From: Perca fluviatilis
Taxonomy: Eukaryota > Chordata > Actinopteri > Perciformes > Percidae
Assembly: GCF_010015445.1 (NCBI RefSeq)
Contig: NC_053128.1
Location: 7,905,340-7,969,339 of the forward strand
DNA length: 64,000 nt
Direction: 5' to 3'
Below the pieces are notes generated by a model. The model was given only the letters and a program-made list of their open reading frames with translations, was not told where the DNA came from and searched no databases. This document shows, one piece after another, positions 10,601 to 25,600 of the stretch. Made by a program: the position numbers and the translations under genes. Each line of letters begins with the position of its first letter. Position 1 is the first letter of the stretch.

Positions 10601-13600
10601 AAAGGGTTTTCTTCTGAAACTGTTCCTGTTGTAGTGGAGAATGAGAGACTGAAGAAGGACATGGCCGACCTGAAACGACAGAACAAGAGAACAGCAGAGG
10701 TAAGAGGGAACATTGGCAGACTTTATTATTCAATACGTTGAATACAGCAGTGAATCAAGACGTTTAATCGAAAGGTGAATGTTTCCATTTTCAGTCTGTT
10801 TTTTTTTTTAAAATTCTTTTTTCTTTTTTTTTTTTTTTTCGCCTTTCTCCTCTCCAAATTTTTTTCCACCCACTTTTTTCTTGTAATGTTCAGAGACATT
10901 TGGCCTAATTTCCACATTTCCGTTTGGTTTACTCATTACTAGGGCTGCAATCAACAATTATTTTCTAGATAAAGTCAACAAGTTTAGGTGTGGCAGTAGC
11001 TCAGTCTGTAGGGAGTTGGGTTGAGAACCGGAGGGTTGCTGGTTCAAGACGAAAGTACAGAGAGATGCTAATTCACCTCCTTTCTCTTGATCAAGACACC
11101 ATACCCCCCCCCCCAACTGCTCAGGGCACTGGGCTGCTAACTCTGATCTCTCCAGTTGTGCATGAATAGGTCCTGTGGTTAGTGATTCCTTTTTATTGTT
11201 ATTTTTTGGGGCATTTTTAGGACGGGATGATGAAGAAATGAAGGGGGAGAGAGAGAGGGGGGGCCGCAGGTCGGAGTCGAACCCGCGGCCACTGCGTCGA
11301 GGAGTAAACCTCTATATATGTGCGCCTGCTCTACCAACTGAGCGAACCCGGCCACAGTGTGTAGTGATTTCTAACAAGCAGAGTGTACATTGTAATTTCC
11401 CCACAATCGATACAAAGTTTAAATTAAATTCAAATTAAAATGAGTTGTTCGGTCTTTAAAATGTCAGAAAATGGTGACGATCAGTGTTTTCTGAAGATGA
11501 CGTCCTCAAATGTCTTGTTTTGTCCTCAACTCAAAGATGTTCAGTTTACTGTCACAGAGGAGAGAAGAAACTAGAACATGTTCACATTCAAGAAAAAAAA
11601 GAAGACTAAAACAGATTTATCCATTATCAAAATAGTTGGCGACAACTAATCAATCGGTTCATCTTTGCAACTCTACTCATTAACTCTGTAAAGATTGTCC
11701 TAATAATGTCTACCTCCTAAATTCCAGATGATGTTCAAGACTTACCTTGCACACACTATAAAGCAATATAAAGCTTTGTAAGCTCTTCAGTCTACCGCTG
11801 AGGACAAAATAAATGTCTCACCCTTTAAACGAGGTAGCAGTTCCCACATGTTTGCATAGAAATCATTTCAACTCTGTCAGTGATGATGTGTGTGTGAGGT
11901 GTGTGTGGCCTGTGTGTCGTCATCAGGATGGAGAGGCTGAGCTTCAGCGGCTGGCCAGTGAAATGAGAGCAGAAGCAGAGAGACACCAGAGGGAGCTAGA
12001 GACTGTCAGGCAGCAGTGCAGGAGAGAGGTGGAGGCCGCCCACAGGAAGGGGGTCCAGCAGCGTAAGACCAAACCCAACGCTCCATACACTGAGACAGTG
12101 ACAGGGTTGATGTTATAGGATCTTTCTGGGAATACTTAGATTATATGTGCACAGAATAACCTCCCTAAAGCCACAGACAGTGGATCCGATATATCCTGGA
12201 ATTTATATTTAACACTTGTGGTCGCAGTGTAAGCAAACGTGTGGAGCATTTCCCACTTTTTTGTTTTTTTCAGTGAAACATTATCAAAGTGACATTGTGA
12301 GAGTTTTTTTTTTTTTTAAACAATATTAATGATATCAGCCCGCAGTGTAAGATAAGAGCAGCAGAACAGAAATTGAATAAGAGAGATAGAGAACATGTCT
12401 GTTAAAGATGAATCTGTATTTGGCTGGGCCCTGCTGTGGTTTTATTCCCTGACAGTGGAAGCTAGGCCTGGGACTATAGGCCATTTGTCCCGATTAGATT
12501 CTTTCACGGTACACGGGTGCCGATTCAATTTGGATTGCGATTTCCATTTATTGCTGTTCTAAAAGTATTGCGATTCGATAGTATTGAGTATTGTGAATTA
12601 TTTTATTTTTTTTGTCCTTAACAGAAACAAAAGTCTAATAAAAAAACGTCTAGATACAATATAGCAATAGACATTTCTAAAATCGAATTGTTTTCTACAA
12701 AAGAATGCACAACACATTTATTATTTGTAAAGAAGTACGTACAATGCGATACAATCGAACTTTCATTGTCAGCAAGGGCTGAAATTCTTTTTGCATCCCT
12801 GGGTAGCTCATATACGAAAGAGGACATAGACATACATACAGACATACATAAGTTGAATAACACCAAAGGACATACAGTACATGAAACATTACCACAAATG
12901 ACATAATCACCAAAGTAAGGAAACAAAGCATACATGTATAACAACCGAAAATGACATGAACATACACACAGACAAGGTCTTGGAGACTTGTAACCCTGAA
13001 TAAATATTGCACTGGGTTTAATGTAGCTGATTTAACAATAGGATGGATTTATGTGTGAAAGAGTTTTTAAGTCTGTTGCGATTAAAAGCATGAACTCTAA
13101 AGCGTCTGTTTGAAGGCAGAAGCTGATATTCCTGGCCAGTCTGAGCATTCCATTATTGTGAGCTTCCTGAAAGGAGTGTGCTACAGGTACATAACATGTA
13201 CAGTATTGTCTGCTTTCGCTCTGTTTTGCTGGAAACAGATGCCTTATAAACAGAAAATATTACGGTGAATCTTTGGTCAAAATAAATAAATATAAATCAT
13301 TGATTCCAGGGAAAAGAATCAACTTTAAAAATCGTAAGGGAAAAAAATCACGATACATACGATTTTGGATTTTATTTCCCCCACGTACAGTGGAAGCTAA
13401 AGATGCCAAAGGGAAGAATCTGATGGAGAAAAAGGATCTGGACCTGGAGGAGTTGAGGAAGAGGCTGAAGGAACAGGAGAGGGAGAGGCAGAGCGAGCTC
13501 CTCAAGCTACAGATGGAGGTAAACTAAAAGCTACTTCCTGTGCTTGCTGTAATGATTATTCTGAGGAACCAAGAATTCACAAGAAGTAACATTTTCTGAG

Positions 13601-16600
13601 GTTAAGGCTCGACGAGGCTGTTGTATAATAATTAGATGTACATGGGACTACTGTAGACTGACTATTGGTTTATTGATATTTATCAGCTGGTATTTAGCTC
13701 CTGCCAAAGAGAGTAATATCTGTAAACGACCTCTCGACAACCAGTTTCAGCTCCTCTCTGAGCTCGTTGGTGTTTTGCTTTGTACATTTTGGCAGTTTGG
13801 TGCAAAGTTAGCCCGAGTTCAGAGTACAGCTCAGTTGAGCCAACAGCAGCAGCAGCAGCAGCAACAACACGGCTCCAACCTTATTCCACAGAGCGTCTTC
13901 AAGAGGGTGAGCAGCCCACACAGCACCTTTTACATAATAGAGGTTAACTAACAAAGCACAAAACGCATTCAAGTGGTGGTCAATCTGTAATTCAACGCTG
14001 TGGTGAAGAAGCAACGTATCACTGCAGTATGGCGGTTAACCGCAACATGATAGCGTAAGTTACAGTAGAACGAGAATGGCAGGGTGCCTTAAGTGAGTAG
14101 CGTCAGTCTGTGTTGTCACGCAAGGACAGCGAGAGTAACGAGAGTAACGAGAGTAGCGCATTAGTGTCACGCTGTGAGGAAAAGCGGGGGGAAAAAGACT
14201 TTACGATGTAAAGTGTGTTAACGATGAAACAACAAGCTTGAGCTTCTCAAGACACGGTGGCTTTATCTGTTAATTCTACCAGTAAAGTGAATGGCGTTAC
14301 CCCCGAAACAACATATGTTGCAGCCGTAGACTGTATTAAAAGATTGCACAGTGTTTCCGTTTCAGGTCAACGTGAGAGTCTTCACTTTGCTGTCATTTAC
14401 GGCCTGCTTTCACGCCTCTCAGTTGATCTATTCCACAGACAGTTCAGAAAGCTCTCAATAAAGTTAACAAAAGAAAATCTTTGCCGACAATGCCGACAGT
14501 GGTCTAGCAGCTGAGCAGACAGAGAGCAGAGTGGGCGACTCGGCAGTCCGCTAACTTGTTGCTCTCTCTACCAACATAAGCCGCTCTGTTTTTGGCGACA
14601 AAACGTGGCGGACTAAGCTATAAGCAGAAGAAAAGTCGGAACCAGCAGCAAAACTTTCTTGACTTCCAGCGGTCAATTCCCCTCTCATCCACAGCCGCAC
14701 AGCATATTTTACACATGGCGGGCGGCATGCGGTAGATTTAGGCTCTACCACACTCTCCAGGTGAACCAGCGGCGCGAGGGTCCGTGGGGGGGCTGCGCTG
14801 CCGTCTGATATATTGGCATCAGTATTAAATTCAGACCGTTTCATAACCGGGTTATAAACTTGGTACAGTTGGTTCACACCTGATGCGAACAGTACCGGAG
14901 TATGCAAGTGCTGGATTGAGTTGAGAGCACCTTTCCAAGTGGACTTTGGCACGGATCGACAAAACGTGCCTGGGTATGATACGCAATGTTTACACTAATC
15001 AAACGAACTGGACTTTGGGGTCAAGTGTACTACGATCCGGGCCCAGGTCCATGATGCGAAAGCCCCCATACTGTATTATATATTCCAGATTATTTTTTTA
15101 TATTTTGAATTGTCCCCTTCCCTTCAGAATTGTGTGTTGTCCTTCACATAAATGAAGACGTTTCCACCATATATTGGTGCATAAACAAATGTTTCAGAGT
15201 GCAGGAAATGATGTGTTTGCTCAAAGATTCCTGGGGGAAGACTCAAGACCCCCCCACTTAATATGTGTACCCCCAAAGGCCCATTCTGATGAGGCCGGAT
15301 AAACCCTGATACTGTAAAAGTTTAATGCAGGAGGACAGAATCATGAGTGTAAGTAGCTAAGTTTCCATCCAGTTGTCAATCGAATTATCTGAAGTTCAGT
15401 AAAAAAAACTCATGCGAATAAAGCTGGTGAAAGTGTGTTTCCATCAAACAGCTTTAAAGCGAATAAAAACCTGTGCGTAATGACGTCACATGCTGTTTTG
15501 CGATTAAATTGGTATATCGAATTGATTTGAGACATTTTATGGTGTTTCCATTCATTTTTGAACTGAATCGCACAAGATTCAAGCGAACTTTTGCGAACAA
15601 AGTTTTGCTAGACAAAAGTAGTTGTTAATATTAGAAGCCAAGCTATAGCCTAAGCTCCGATGGACCTTTGGCTGAGGATCTGATCCAGCTCATCAAAAAG
15701 GTGGAACTTGCCTTATATTTTCCCTCCGGCACCGCTGCGAGACAACTCTCTTTTTTTGAGGCTTTGTATCGCTGTTTGAGCGCCTTCCATTTTACTCCGC
15801 AGGACGTCCCACGGCTGGTCGTAAGGGGACATTCTAAAACGCTTAGCGGTGAAAAGCTTAACATGGTTTAATATCTAAACAACGATCAATCATCACCAGA
15901 TGTATCATGGTCATATCTTGTCGCGAACACTTAAGCCTGTCAAAAAACTAAATCGAAATCCAACGATTATAAGTTATCTCACGTTAATGTGTCAGATAAC
16001 ATCCATAATATTTGGAAATTGGGTTAGATTTGACCGTTTTAAGTGGTTATGATGAGCAATATAGAAGAGGATTTTTGGTGATGATTGATCGTTGTTAAAT
16101 ACATTAAACCATGTTAAGCTTTTTCACATTAGGACTTATAAAGCCAATGAGAACCGTGGAGAGTCAACCCTCAGCTGCCCTGAAGCAGAAACGCTTTATG
16201 TCAGATAACGTCCATAATAATTGGACTTTGGGTTAGATTATTTGACAGTTTTCCGTGGTTATGATGGGTAATATGAGAGAGAAATTTGGTGATGATTGAT
16301 CATTGTTTAGGTACATTAAACCACGTTAAGCTTTTTCCTCGCCATATTAACAATATTAATACGGCCACTGATAAAAATAAAAATATAAACGTGAGATAAC
16401 TTCTATAATCGTTGGATTTCGATTTAGTTTTTTTGACAGGCTTGAGTGTTCATGACAAGATATGACCATGATCAATCTGGTGATGATCATCGTTGTTTAG
16501 ATATATTAAACCACGTTAAGCTTTTTCAAGTTAAGCGTTTAATGTCCCTGTCGTAACTGTTGGTCATTTCCTTCGCGAGCTCCTGATAAATGATGGCGTT

Positions 16601-19600
16601 TCTTCGATTTTTGCTATCTAAAATAGCTGTTATATTTTTCTGGTAAATTAAATTAAAAAAGTATCTTGTCTCCTCGTTTGTCCACTTACATCTGTTTTTG
16701 TTTTGCAAACAGAGCGGAAATACTGGGCGGAAATGAACTGAAACTTCTTCTTCTTCGTTTTATTGCGGGTTGCAACCATAAAATGACCTAAAACTTAATC
16801 GCAATTCATTATTTATTCGGCAAATAACGTTTCCATCAGCGTTTATCGCATAAGCCGTATATCGATCAAGAGAAAATCCGATGAGACCGAACGTATTTCA
16901 TTTGAGTCGATATTCATGAAATTCAGTCGGATTTTACTGTTTCCATAAGGCATTTTTCATTCGATATCACTTAATTCGGATAAAAACGGGTCGATGGAAA
17001 CATACAGTGCCTTGCGAAAGTATTCGGCCCCCTTGAACGTTTCGACCTTTTGCCACATTTCAGGCCTCAAACATAAAGATATAAAACTGTAATTTTTTGT
17101 GAAGAATCAACAACAAGTGGGTCCCAATTATGAAGTGGAACGAAATTCATTGGCTATTTCAAACTTTTTTAACAAATAAAAAACTGAAAAAGTGGGCGTG
17201 TAAAATTATTCAGCCCCTTTACTTTCAGTGCAGCAAACTCTCTCCAGAAGTTCAGTGAGGATCTCTGAATGATCCAATGTTGACCTAAATGACTAATGAT
17301 GATAAATAGAATCCAGCTGTGTGTAATCAAGTCTCCGTATAAATGCACCTGCTCTGTGATAGTCTCAGAGGTCCGTGTAAAGCGCAGAGAGCATCATGAA
17401 GAACAAGGAACACACCAGGCAGGTCCGAGATACTGTTGTGGAGAAGTTTAAAGCCGGATTTGGACACAAAAAGATTTCCCAAGCTTTAAACATCCCAAGG
17501 GGCACTGTGCAAGCGATAATATTGAAATGGAAGGAGTATCAGACCACTACAAATCTACGAAGACCCGGCCGTCCCTCTAAACTTTCAGCTCATACAATGA
17601 GAAGACTGATCAGAGATGCAGCCAAGAGGCCCATGATCACTCTGGATGAACTGCAGAGATCTACAGCTGAGGTGGGAGACTCTGTCCATAGGACAACAAT
17701 CAGTCGTATACTGCACAAATCTGGCCTTTATGGAAGAGTGGCAAGAAGAAAGCCATTTCTTAAAGATATCCATAAAAAGTGTCGTTTAAAGTTTGCCAAA
17801 AGCTACCTGGGAGACACACCAAACATGTGGAAGAAGGTGCTGTGGTCAGATGAAACCAAAATCGAACTTTTTGGCAACAATGCAAAACGTTATGTTTGGC
17901 GTAAAAGCAACACAGCTCATCACCCTGAACACACCATCCCCACTGTCAAACATGGTGGTGGCAGCATCATGGTTTGGGCCTGCTTTTCTTCAGCAGGGAC
18001 AGGGAAGATGGTTAAAATTGATGGGAAGATGGATGGAGCCAAATACAGGACCATTCTGGAAGAAAACCTGATGGAGTCTGCAAAAGACCTGAGACTGGGA
18101 CGGGAGATTTGTCTTCCAACAAGACAATGATCCAAAACATAAAGCAAAATCTACAATGGAATGGTTCACAAATAAACATATCCAGGTGTTAGAATGGCCA
18201 AGTCAAAGTCCAGACCTGAATCCAATCGAGAATCTGTGGAAAGAACTGAAAACTGCTGTTCACAAACGCTCTCCATCCAACCTCACTGAGCTCGAGCTGT
18301 TTTGCAAGGAGGAATGGGCAAAAATGTCAGTCTCTCGATGTACAAAACTGATAGAGACATACCCCAAGCGACTTACAGCTGTAATCGCAGCAAAAGGTGG
18401 GCGTACAAAGTATTAACTTAAGGGGGCTGAATAATTTTGCACGCCCAATATTTCAGTTTTTTATTTGTTTAAAAGGTTTGAAATATCCAATACATTTCGT
18501 TCCACTTCATGATTGTGTCCCACTTGTTGTTGATTCTTCACAAAAAATTACAGTTTTATATCTTTATGTTTGAGGCCTGAAATGTGGCAAAAGGTCGAAA
18601 AGTTCAAGGGGGCCGAATACTTTCGCAAGGCACTGTAGCTAGTGATGTTACAGTTTGTGTCCTTGAAGTGCAAACCTCAGCCGAAGCAAAGCAAATTGTA
18701 TTAGATTTGACCCAAGTGTCTAATTCTGTTAGAAGTGACATCAGGCTACTCCCCAGCATGCCTCATCAGCTTTGTCTGAAAGACAAAAGACTGAAAAAGA
18801 AAGCTCAAAGGTGCATCCGGACTTAGTTTCTTTTATTTTGTCTTCCAGTTTCTCTTTTCATAAAAGCAAGTGACGGAGCCAATTATTTCCCTGAAGTTTT
18901 TAACTCAAACAGACATGTCTTCGCCCAGAGCAAATTCACATCCGTTTGATTCCTTTTTGATTCTTCTGTACGATTTTTGGTGGCCTACTACTTCTGCATG
19001 TTGACATGTTTCGACATTTGTATCACTTTTTTGACATACTATACTATGACTTTTTTATCACTTTTTCCCGACTACTATACTGTGACTCTTTTTTTTTAAT
19101 AGCTTTTTCCCGACATAGAGGTTAGTGCTACTCAGACCCTGGTTCAATCACCAGTCTGGGCTGGGACTTGGACTTTTTTAACATACTAAACCATGACTTT
19201 TTTATCATATTTTTAGACATACTAAACTATGATTTTTGTATCACTTTTTTACAACATACTATAGTATGTTGAAAAAAGTGGTGTGACGTTTTATCACTTT
19301 TTTGACATACTAAACTATGAATTTTTTTTTATAATTTTTTTAGACATACTGTACTATGACTTTTTATCACTTTGTTCGACATACTGTACTATGACTTTTT
19401 TTGACCTGTGATATATGTGTGGTATGGTGGCTTAGTGGTTAGAACCAGCAAATATGCACTGTAGGCTCAGCCCTGGGTTCAATCACCAGTCTGGACTAGG
19501 ACTATGATTTTTCGAAATTTTTTTCACTTTTTTGACATACTATACTATGACTTTTCATCCCTTGTTTCGACATACTATGCTATGACTATTCTTGACATAC

Positions 19601-22600
19601 TATACTATGACTTTTTTCAAAATACTATACTATGGTGTATGGTGGCTCAGAGATTAATCCTACTCCAATTATAACCAGCAAGTAAGAACTGCAGACTCAG
19701 ACCCTGGTTCAATCACCAGTCTGGGCTTTGGCTTTTTTCAACATTTTTATCATTTTTTTTTGACATACTATAGTGTGACTTTTTTCGACATACTATACTA
19801 TGAATTTTTATCTTTTTTTTTCGATAAACTGTAGTATGACGTTTTTATCACTTTTTCGACATCAGTTAGTGCTACCCCCAAATAGAACCAACAAGTAGGC
19901 ACTGCACACTCAGAATCTGGTTCAATCACCAGTCTAGGCTGGGACTTTGACTTTTTTTTTTGACTTTGACTATACTATCACTTTTTTATCAGTTTTTTAC
20001 AACATGTTATACTATGACATACTATACTATGACTATTCTCAACATACTATACTATGACTTTTTAAACACTTTTCCAACATACTATACTAAGACTTTTTTC
20101 TACTTACTATAGTATGGTGTATGGTGTCTCAAAGGTTAGTGCTATTCCAAACAGAACCAGCAAGTAGGCACTGCAGACTCAGACCATGGTTCAATCACAA
20201 GTCTGGGCTTTGACTTTTTTCGACATACTATACTATGACTTTTTTCGACATACTATACTATGGCTTTTTATTATTTTTTTTAATATACTGTAGTATGACG
20301 TTTTTATCACTTTTTCGACATCCTATACAATGGTGTATGGTGACTCAGAGGTTAGTGCTTCCCTCAAATAGAACCAATGAGTAGGCACTGCAGATTCAAA
20401 AACAGTCGTGATAACATAGTCATAGTATAGTATGTCGAAAACAGTCATAGTATAGTATGTTGAAAACAGTCATAGTATAGTATGTGGAAAAAGTGATAAA
20501 ATAGTCATAGTATAGTATGTCAAAAACAGTGATAAAATAGTCAAAGTATAGTATGTTGAAAAAAGTGATAAATGAGTCATAGTATAGTATGTCGAAAAGA
20601 GTCATAGTATAGTATGTCGAAAACAGTCATAGTATAGTATGTGGAAATAGTGATAAAAGAGTCATAGTATAGTATGTGGAAAAAAGTGATAAATGAGTCA
20701 TAGTATAGTATGTCGAAAACAGTCATAGTATAGTATGTGGAAAAAGTGATGAAAGAGTCATAGTATAGTATGTCGAAAACAGTCATAGTATAGTATGTGG
20801 AAAAAGTGATGAAAGAGTCATAGTATAGTATATCAAAAGAAGTGATGAATGAGTCATTGTATAGCATGTCGAAAACAGTCATAGTATAGTATGTTGAAAA
20901 CAGTCATAGTATAGTATGTGGAAAAAGTGATAAAATAGTCATAGTATAGTATGTCGAAAAAAGTGATAAATGAGTCATAGTTTAATATGTCGAAAAAAGT
21001 GATAAATGAGTCATAGTATAATATGTCGAAAACAGTCATAGTATAGTATGTGGAAAAAGTGATAAAAGAGTCATAGTATAGTATGTTGAAAAAAGTAATA
21101 AAATAGTCATAGTATAGTATGTCGAAAAAAGTGAGGAATGAGTCATAGTATAGTATGTTGAAAACAATCATAGTATAGTATGTTGAAAACAGTCATAGGA
21201 TAGTATGTGGTAAAAGTGATAAAAGAGTCATAGTATAGTATGTCAAAAAACGTTATAAACAGTCATAGTATAGTAGGTCGAAAACAGTCATAGTATAGTA
21301 TGTCCAAAAAAGTGATAAATGTGTCATAGTATAGTAGGTCGAAAACAGTCATAGTATAGTATGTCGAAAAAAGTGATAAAATAGTCATATGTATATGTTG
21401 GCCAAAAGTGATAAATGAGTCATAGTATAGTATGTCGAAAACAGTCATAGTATAGTGTGTCAAACAGTCATAGTATAGTATGTGGAAATAGTGATAAAAG
21501 AGTCATAGTATAGTATGTCGAAAACAGTGATAAATGAGTCATAGTATAGTATGTTGAAAACAGTCATAGTATAGTATGTGGAAAAAGTGATGAAAGAGTC
21601 ATAGTATAGTATGTCAAAAGAAGTGATGAATGAGTCATTGTATAGCATGTCGAAAACAGTCATAGTATAGTATGTTGAAAACAGTCATAGTATAGTATGT
21701 GGAAAAAGTGATAAAATAGTCATAGTATAGTATGTCGAAAAGAGTCATAGTATAGTATGTCGAAAACAGTCATAATATAGTATGTGGAAAAAGTGATAAA
21801 AGAGTCATAGTATAGTATGTCGAAAACAGTCATAGTATAGTATGTGGAAATAGTGATAAAAGAGTCATAGTATAGTATGTGGAAAAAAGTGATAAATGAG
21901 TCATAGTATAGTATGTCGAAAACAGTCATAGTATAGTATGTGGAAAAAGTGATGAAAGAGTCATAGTATAGTATGTGGAAAAAACTGATAAATGAGTCAT
22001 AGTATAGTATGACGAAAACAGTCATAGTATAGTATGTGGAAAAAGTGATGAAAGAGTCATAGTATAGTATATCAAAAGAAGTGATGAATGAGTCATTGTA
22101 TAGCATGTCGAAAACAGTCATAGTATAGTATGTTGAAAACAGTCATAGTATAGTATGTGGAAAAAGTGATAAAATAGTCATAGTATAGTATGTCGAAAAA
22201 AGTGATAAATGAGTCATAGTTTAATATGTCGAAAAAAGTGATAAATGAGTCATAGTATAATATGTCGAAAACAGTCATAGTATAGTATGTGGAAAAAGTG
22301 ATAAAAGAGTCATAGTATAGTATGTTGAAAAAAGTAATAAAATAGTCATAGTATAGTATGTCGAAAAAAGTGAGGAATGAGTCATAGTATAGTATGTTGA
22401 AAACAATCATAGTATAGTATGTTGAAAACAGTCATAGGATAGTATGTGGTAAAAGTGATAAAAGAGTCATAGTATAGTATGTCAAAAAACGTTATAAACA
22501 GTCATAGTATAGTAGGTCGAAAACAGTCATAGTATAGTATGTCCAAAAAAGTGATAAATGTGTCATAGTATAGTAGGTCGAAAACAGTCATAGTATAGTA

Positions 22601-25600
22601 TGTCGAAAAAAGTGATAAAATAGTCATAGTATAGTATGTCGAAAAAAGTGATAAATGAGTCATAGTATAGTATGTCGAAAACAGTCATAGTATAGTGTGT
22701 CAAACAGTCATAGTATAGTATGTGGAAATAGTGATAAAAGAGTCATAGTATAGTATGTCGAAAACAGTGATAAATGAGTCATAGTATAGTATGTCGAAAA
22801 CAGTCATAGTATAGTATGTGGAAAAAGTGATGAAAGAGTCATAGTATAGTATGTCAAAAGAAGTGATGAATGAGTCATTGTATAGCATGTCGAAAACAGT
22901 CATAGTATAGTATGTTGAAAACAGTCATAGTATAGTATGTGGAAAAAGTGATAAAATAGTCATAGTATAGTATGTTGAAAACAGTCATAGTATAGTATGT
23001 CGAAAAAAGTGATAAATGAGTCATAGTATAATATGTCGAAAAAAGTGATAAATGAGTCATAGTATAGTATGTTGAAAACAATCATAGTATAGTATGTTGA
23101 AAACAGTCATAGGATAGTATGTGGTAAAAGTGATAAAAGTCATAGTATAGTATGTCGAAAAACGTTATAAACAGTCATAGTATAGTAGGTCGAAAACAGT
23201 CATAGTATAGTATGTCGAAAAAAGTGATAAATGAGTCATAGTATAGTATGTCGAAAACAGTCATAGTATAGTGTGTGGAAAAAGTGATGAAAGAGTCATA
23301 GTATAGTATGTCAAAAGAAGTGATGAATGAGTCATTGTATAGCATGTCGAAAACAGTGATAAATGAGTCATAGTATAGTATGTCGAAAACAGTCATAGTA
23401 TAGTATGTGGAAAAAGTGATGAAAGAGTCATAGTATAGTATGTCAAAAGAAGTGATGAATGAGTCATTGTATAGCATGTCGAAAACAGTCATAGTATAGT
23501 ATGTTGAAAACAGTCATAGTATAGTATGTGGAAAAAGTGATAAAATAGTCATAGTATAGTATGTCGAAAAGAGTCATAATATAGTATGTCGAAAACAGTC
23601 ATAATATAGTATGTGGAAAAAGTGATAAAAGAGTCATAGTATAGTATGTCGAAAACAGTCATAGTATAGTATGTGGAAATAGTGATAAAAGAGTCATAGT
23701 ATAGTATGTCGAAAAAAGTGATAAATGAGTCATAGTTAGGGGTGGTACGGTTCACAAAACCCACGGTTCGGTTTGTATCACGGTTTTAGGGTCACGGTTT
23801 TCGGTTCTGTACGGTTCTTGTTATTTTTTCTTTTAATCTTTAACACTCCAGAATATACTTCAGCATATGATATATAGCTAAAATTAGCATATTGAATGCA
23901 TGTTGCACAAAACATGCACACAGTGGCAGTTCTGTATATTGTTTTATTTCATCATAGGTACCATGAAATCCAAAATGTTCCCACACACCAGACTATAAAC
24001 GACGCTGGCGCATCCTACAGCTCTGGACAGCCTCTCTCCCACTTGACATTTCTGCACGTGGCGTGACCTGCGGCGCAACCCACTCCGACTTGGGGGCAAT
24101 TGGTCCGGTGTCTCTCAAAATCTGGACGAAAATCTTTTAAACTGACGCTTGTCGATCTGAAATGAAGACAGATTCAGCAACTGCATGGCCTATTTCTCGC
24201 TTAAAATGTTTTCAGAAACACGTTTTGGTGAACTATTTTAGTACAATATGAGATCGTATTCTGAACGAGCCGCCATGACAGTCTATTTTGAAATTAGGGA
24301 CCAGCCAGACCCATGTGACGCGATCGTCCAATCAGCTGCCATGGGTTGCGTTTGTCACGCCCATCCCGCTCGTCATTTCCATTTCCAGTTAGTGTTTTAA
24401 CATAGGTGTATAAAGTGGGCACTACGGCAGTAAGAGGTTAGTGCACATTAACACTGTACTGACGAACCGTGCGGTACACACATGCTCCGAACCGAGACTA
24501 GCGAACCGAGCGGTTCTGGTGTTTTTTCATGAACCGTACCACCCCTAGTCATAGTATAGTATGTCGAAAACAGTCATAGTATAGCATGTGGAAAAAGTGA
24601 TAAAATAGTCATAGTATAGTATGTCGAAAAAAGTGATAAATGAGTCATAGTACAGTATGTCGAAAAAAGTGATAAATGAGTCATAGTATAGTATATCGAA
24701 AACAGTCATAGTATAGTGTGTCGAAAACAGTCATAGTATAGTATGTGGAAAAAGTGATGAAATAGTCATAGTATATTATGTGGAAAAAAGTGATAAATAA
24801 GTCATAGTATAGTATGTTGAAAACAGTCATAGTATAGTATGTGGAAAAAGTGATGAGTCATAGTATAGTATGTGGAAAAAGTGATAAAATAGTCATAGTA
24901 TAGTATGTCCAAAAAAGTGATGAATGAGTCATTGTATAGTATATTGAAAACAGTCATAGTATAGTATGTCGAAAACAGTCATAGTATAGTATGTGGAAAT
25001 AGTGATAAAAGAGTCATAGTATAGTATGTGGAAATAGTGATTAAAGAGTCATAGTATAGTATGTCGAAAAAAGTGATAAATAAGTCATAGTATAGTATGT
25101 TGAAAACAGTCATAGTATAGTATGTCGAAGAAAGTGATAAATGAGTCATAGTATAGTATGTCGAAAAACGTTATAAACAGTCATAGTATAGTAGGTCGAA
25201 AACAGTCATAGTATAGTATGTCCAAAAAAGTGATAAATGAGTCATAGTATAGTATGTCGAAAACAGTCATTGTATAGTATGTGGAAAAAGTGATGAAAGA
25301 GTCATAGTATAGTATGTCCAAAAAAGTGATAATATAGTCATAGTATAGTATGTCGAAAAGAGTCATAGTATAGTATGTGGAAAAAGTGATGAAAGAGTCA
25401 TAGTATAGTATGTCAAAAGAAGTGATGAATGAGTCATTGTATAGCATGTCAAAAACAGTCATAGTATAGTATGTTGAAAACAGTCATAGTATAGTATGTG
25501 GAAAAAGTGATAAAATAGTCATAGTATATAGTATGTCGAAAAAAGTGATAAAATAGTCATAGTATAGTATGTGAAAAGGGTAAATGGGTCATAGTATGTG

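Noticed and set aside
13260..13527. 84-codon ORF overlapping ccdc152 exon 6
   Set aside because: Only 13391-13518 is exon; the upstream part is intron carrying a decayed element and ends at a clear AG acceptor.
14551..14952. 133-codon minus-strand ORF in ccdc152 intron 7
   Set aside because: No domain recognised, composition like surrounding intron, no splice or promoter support.
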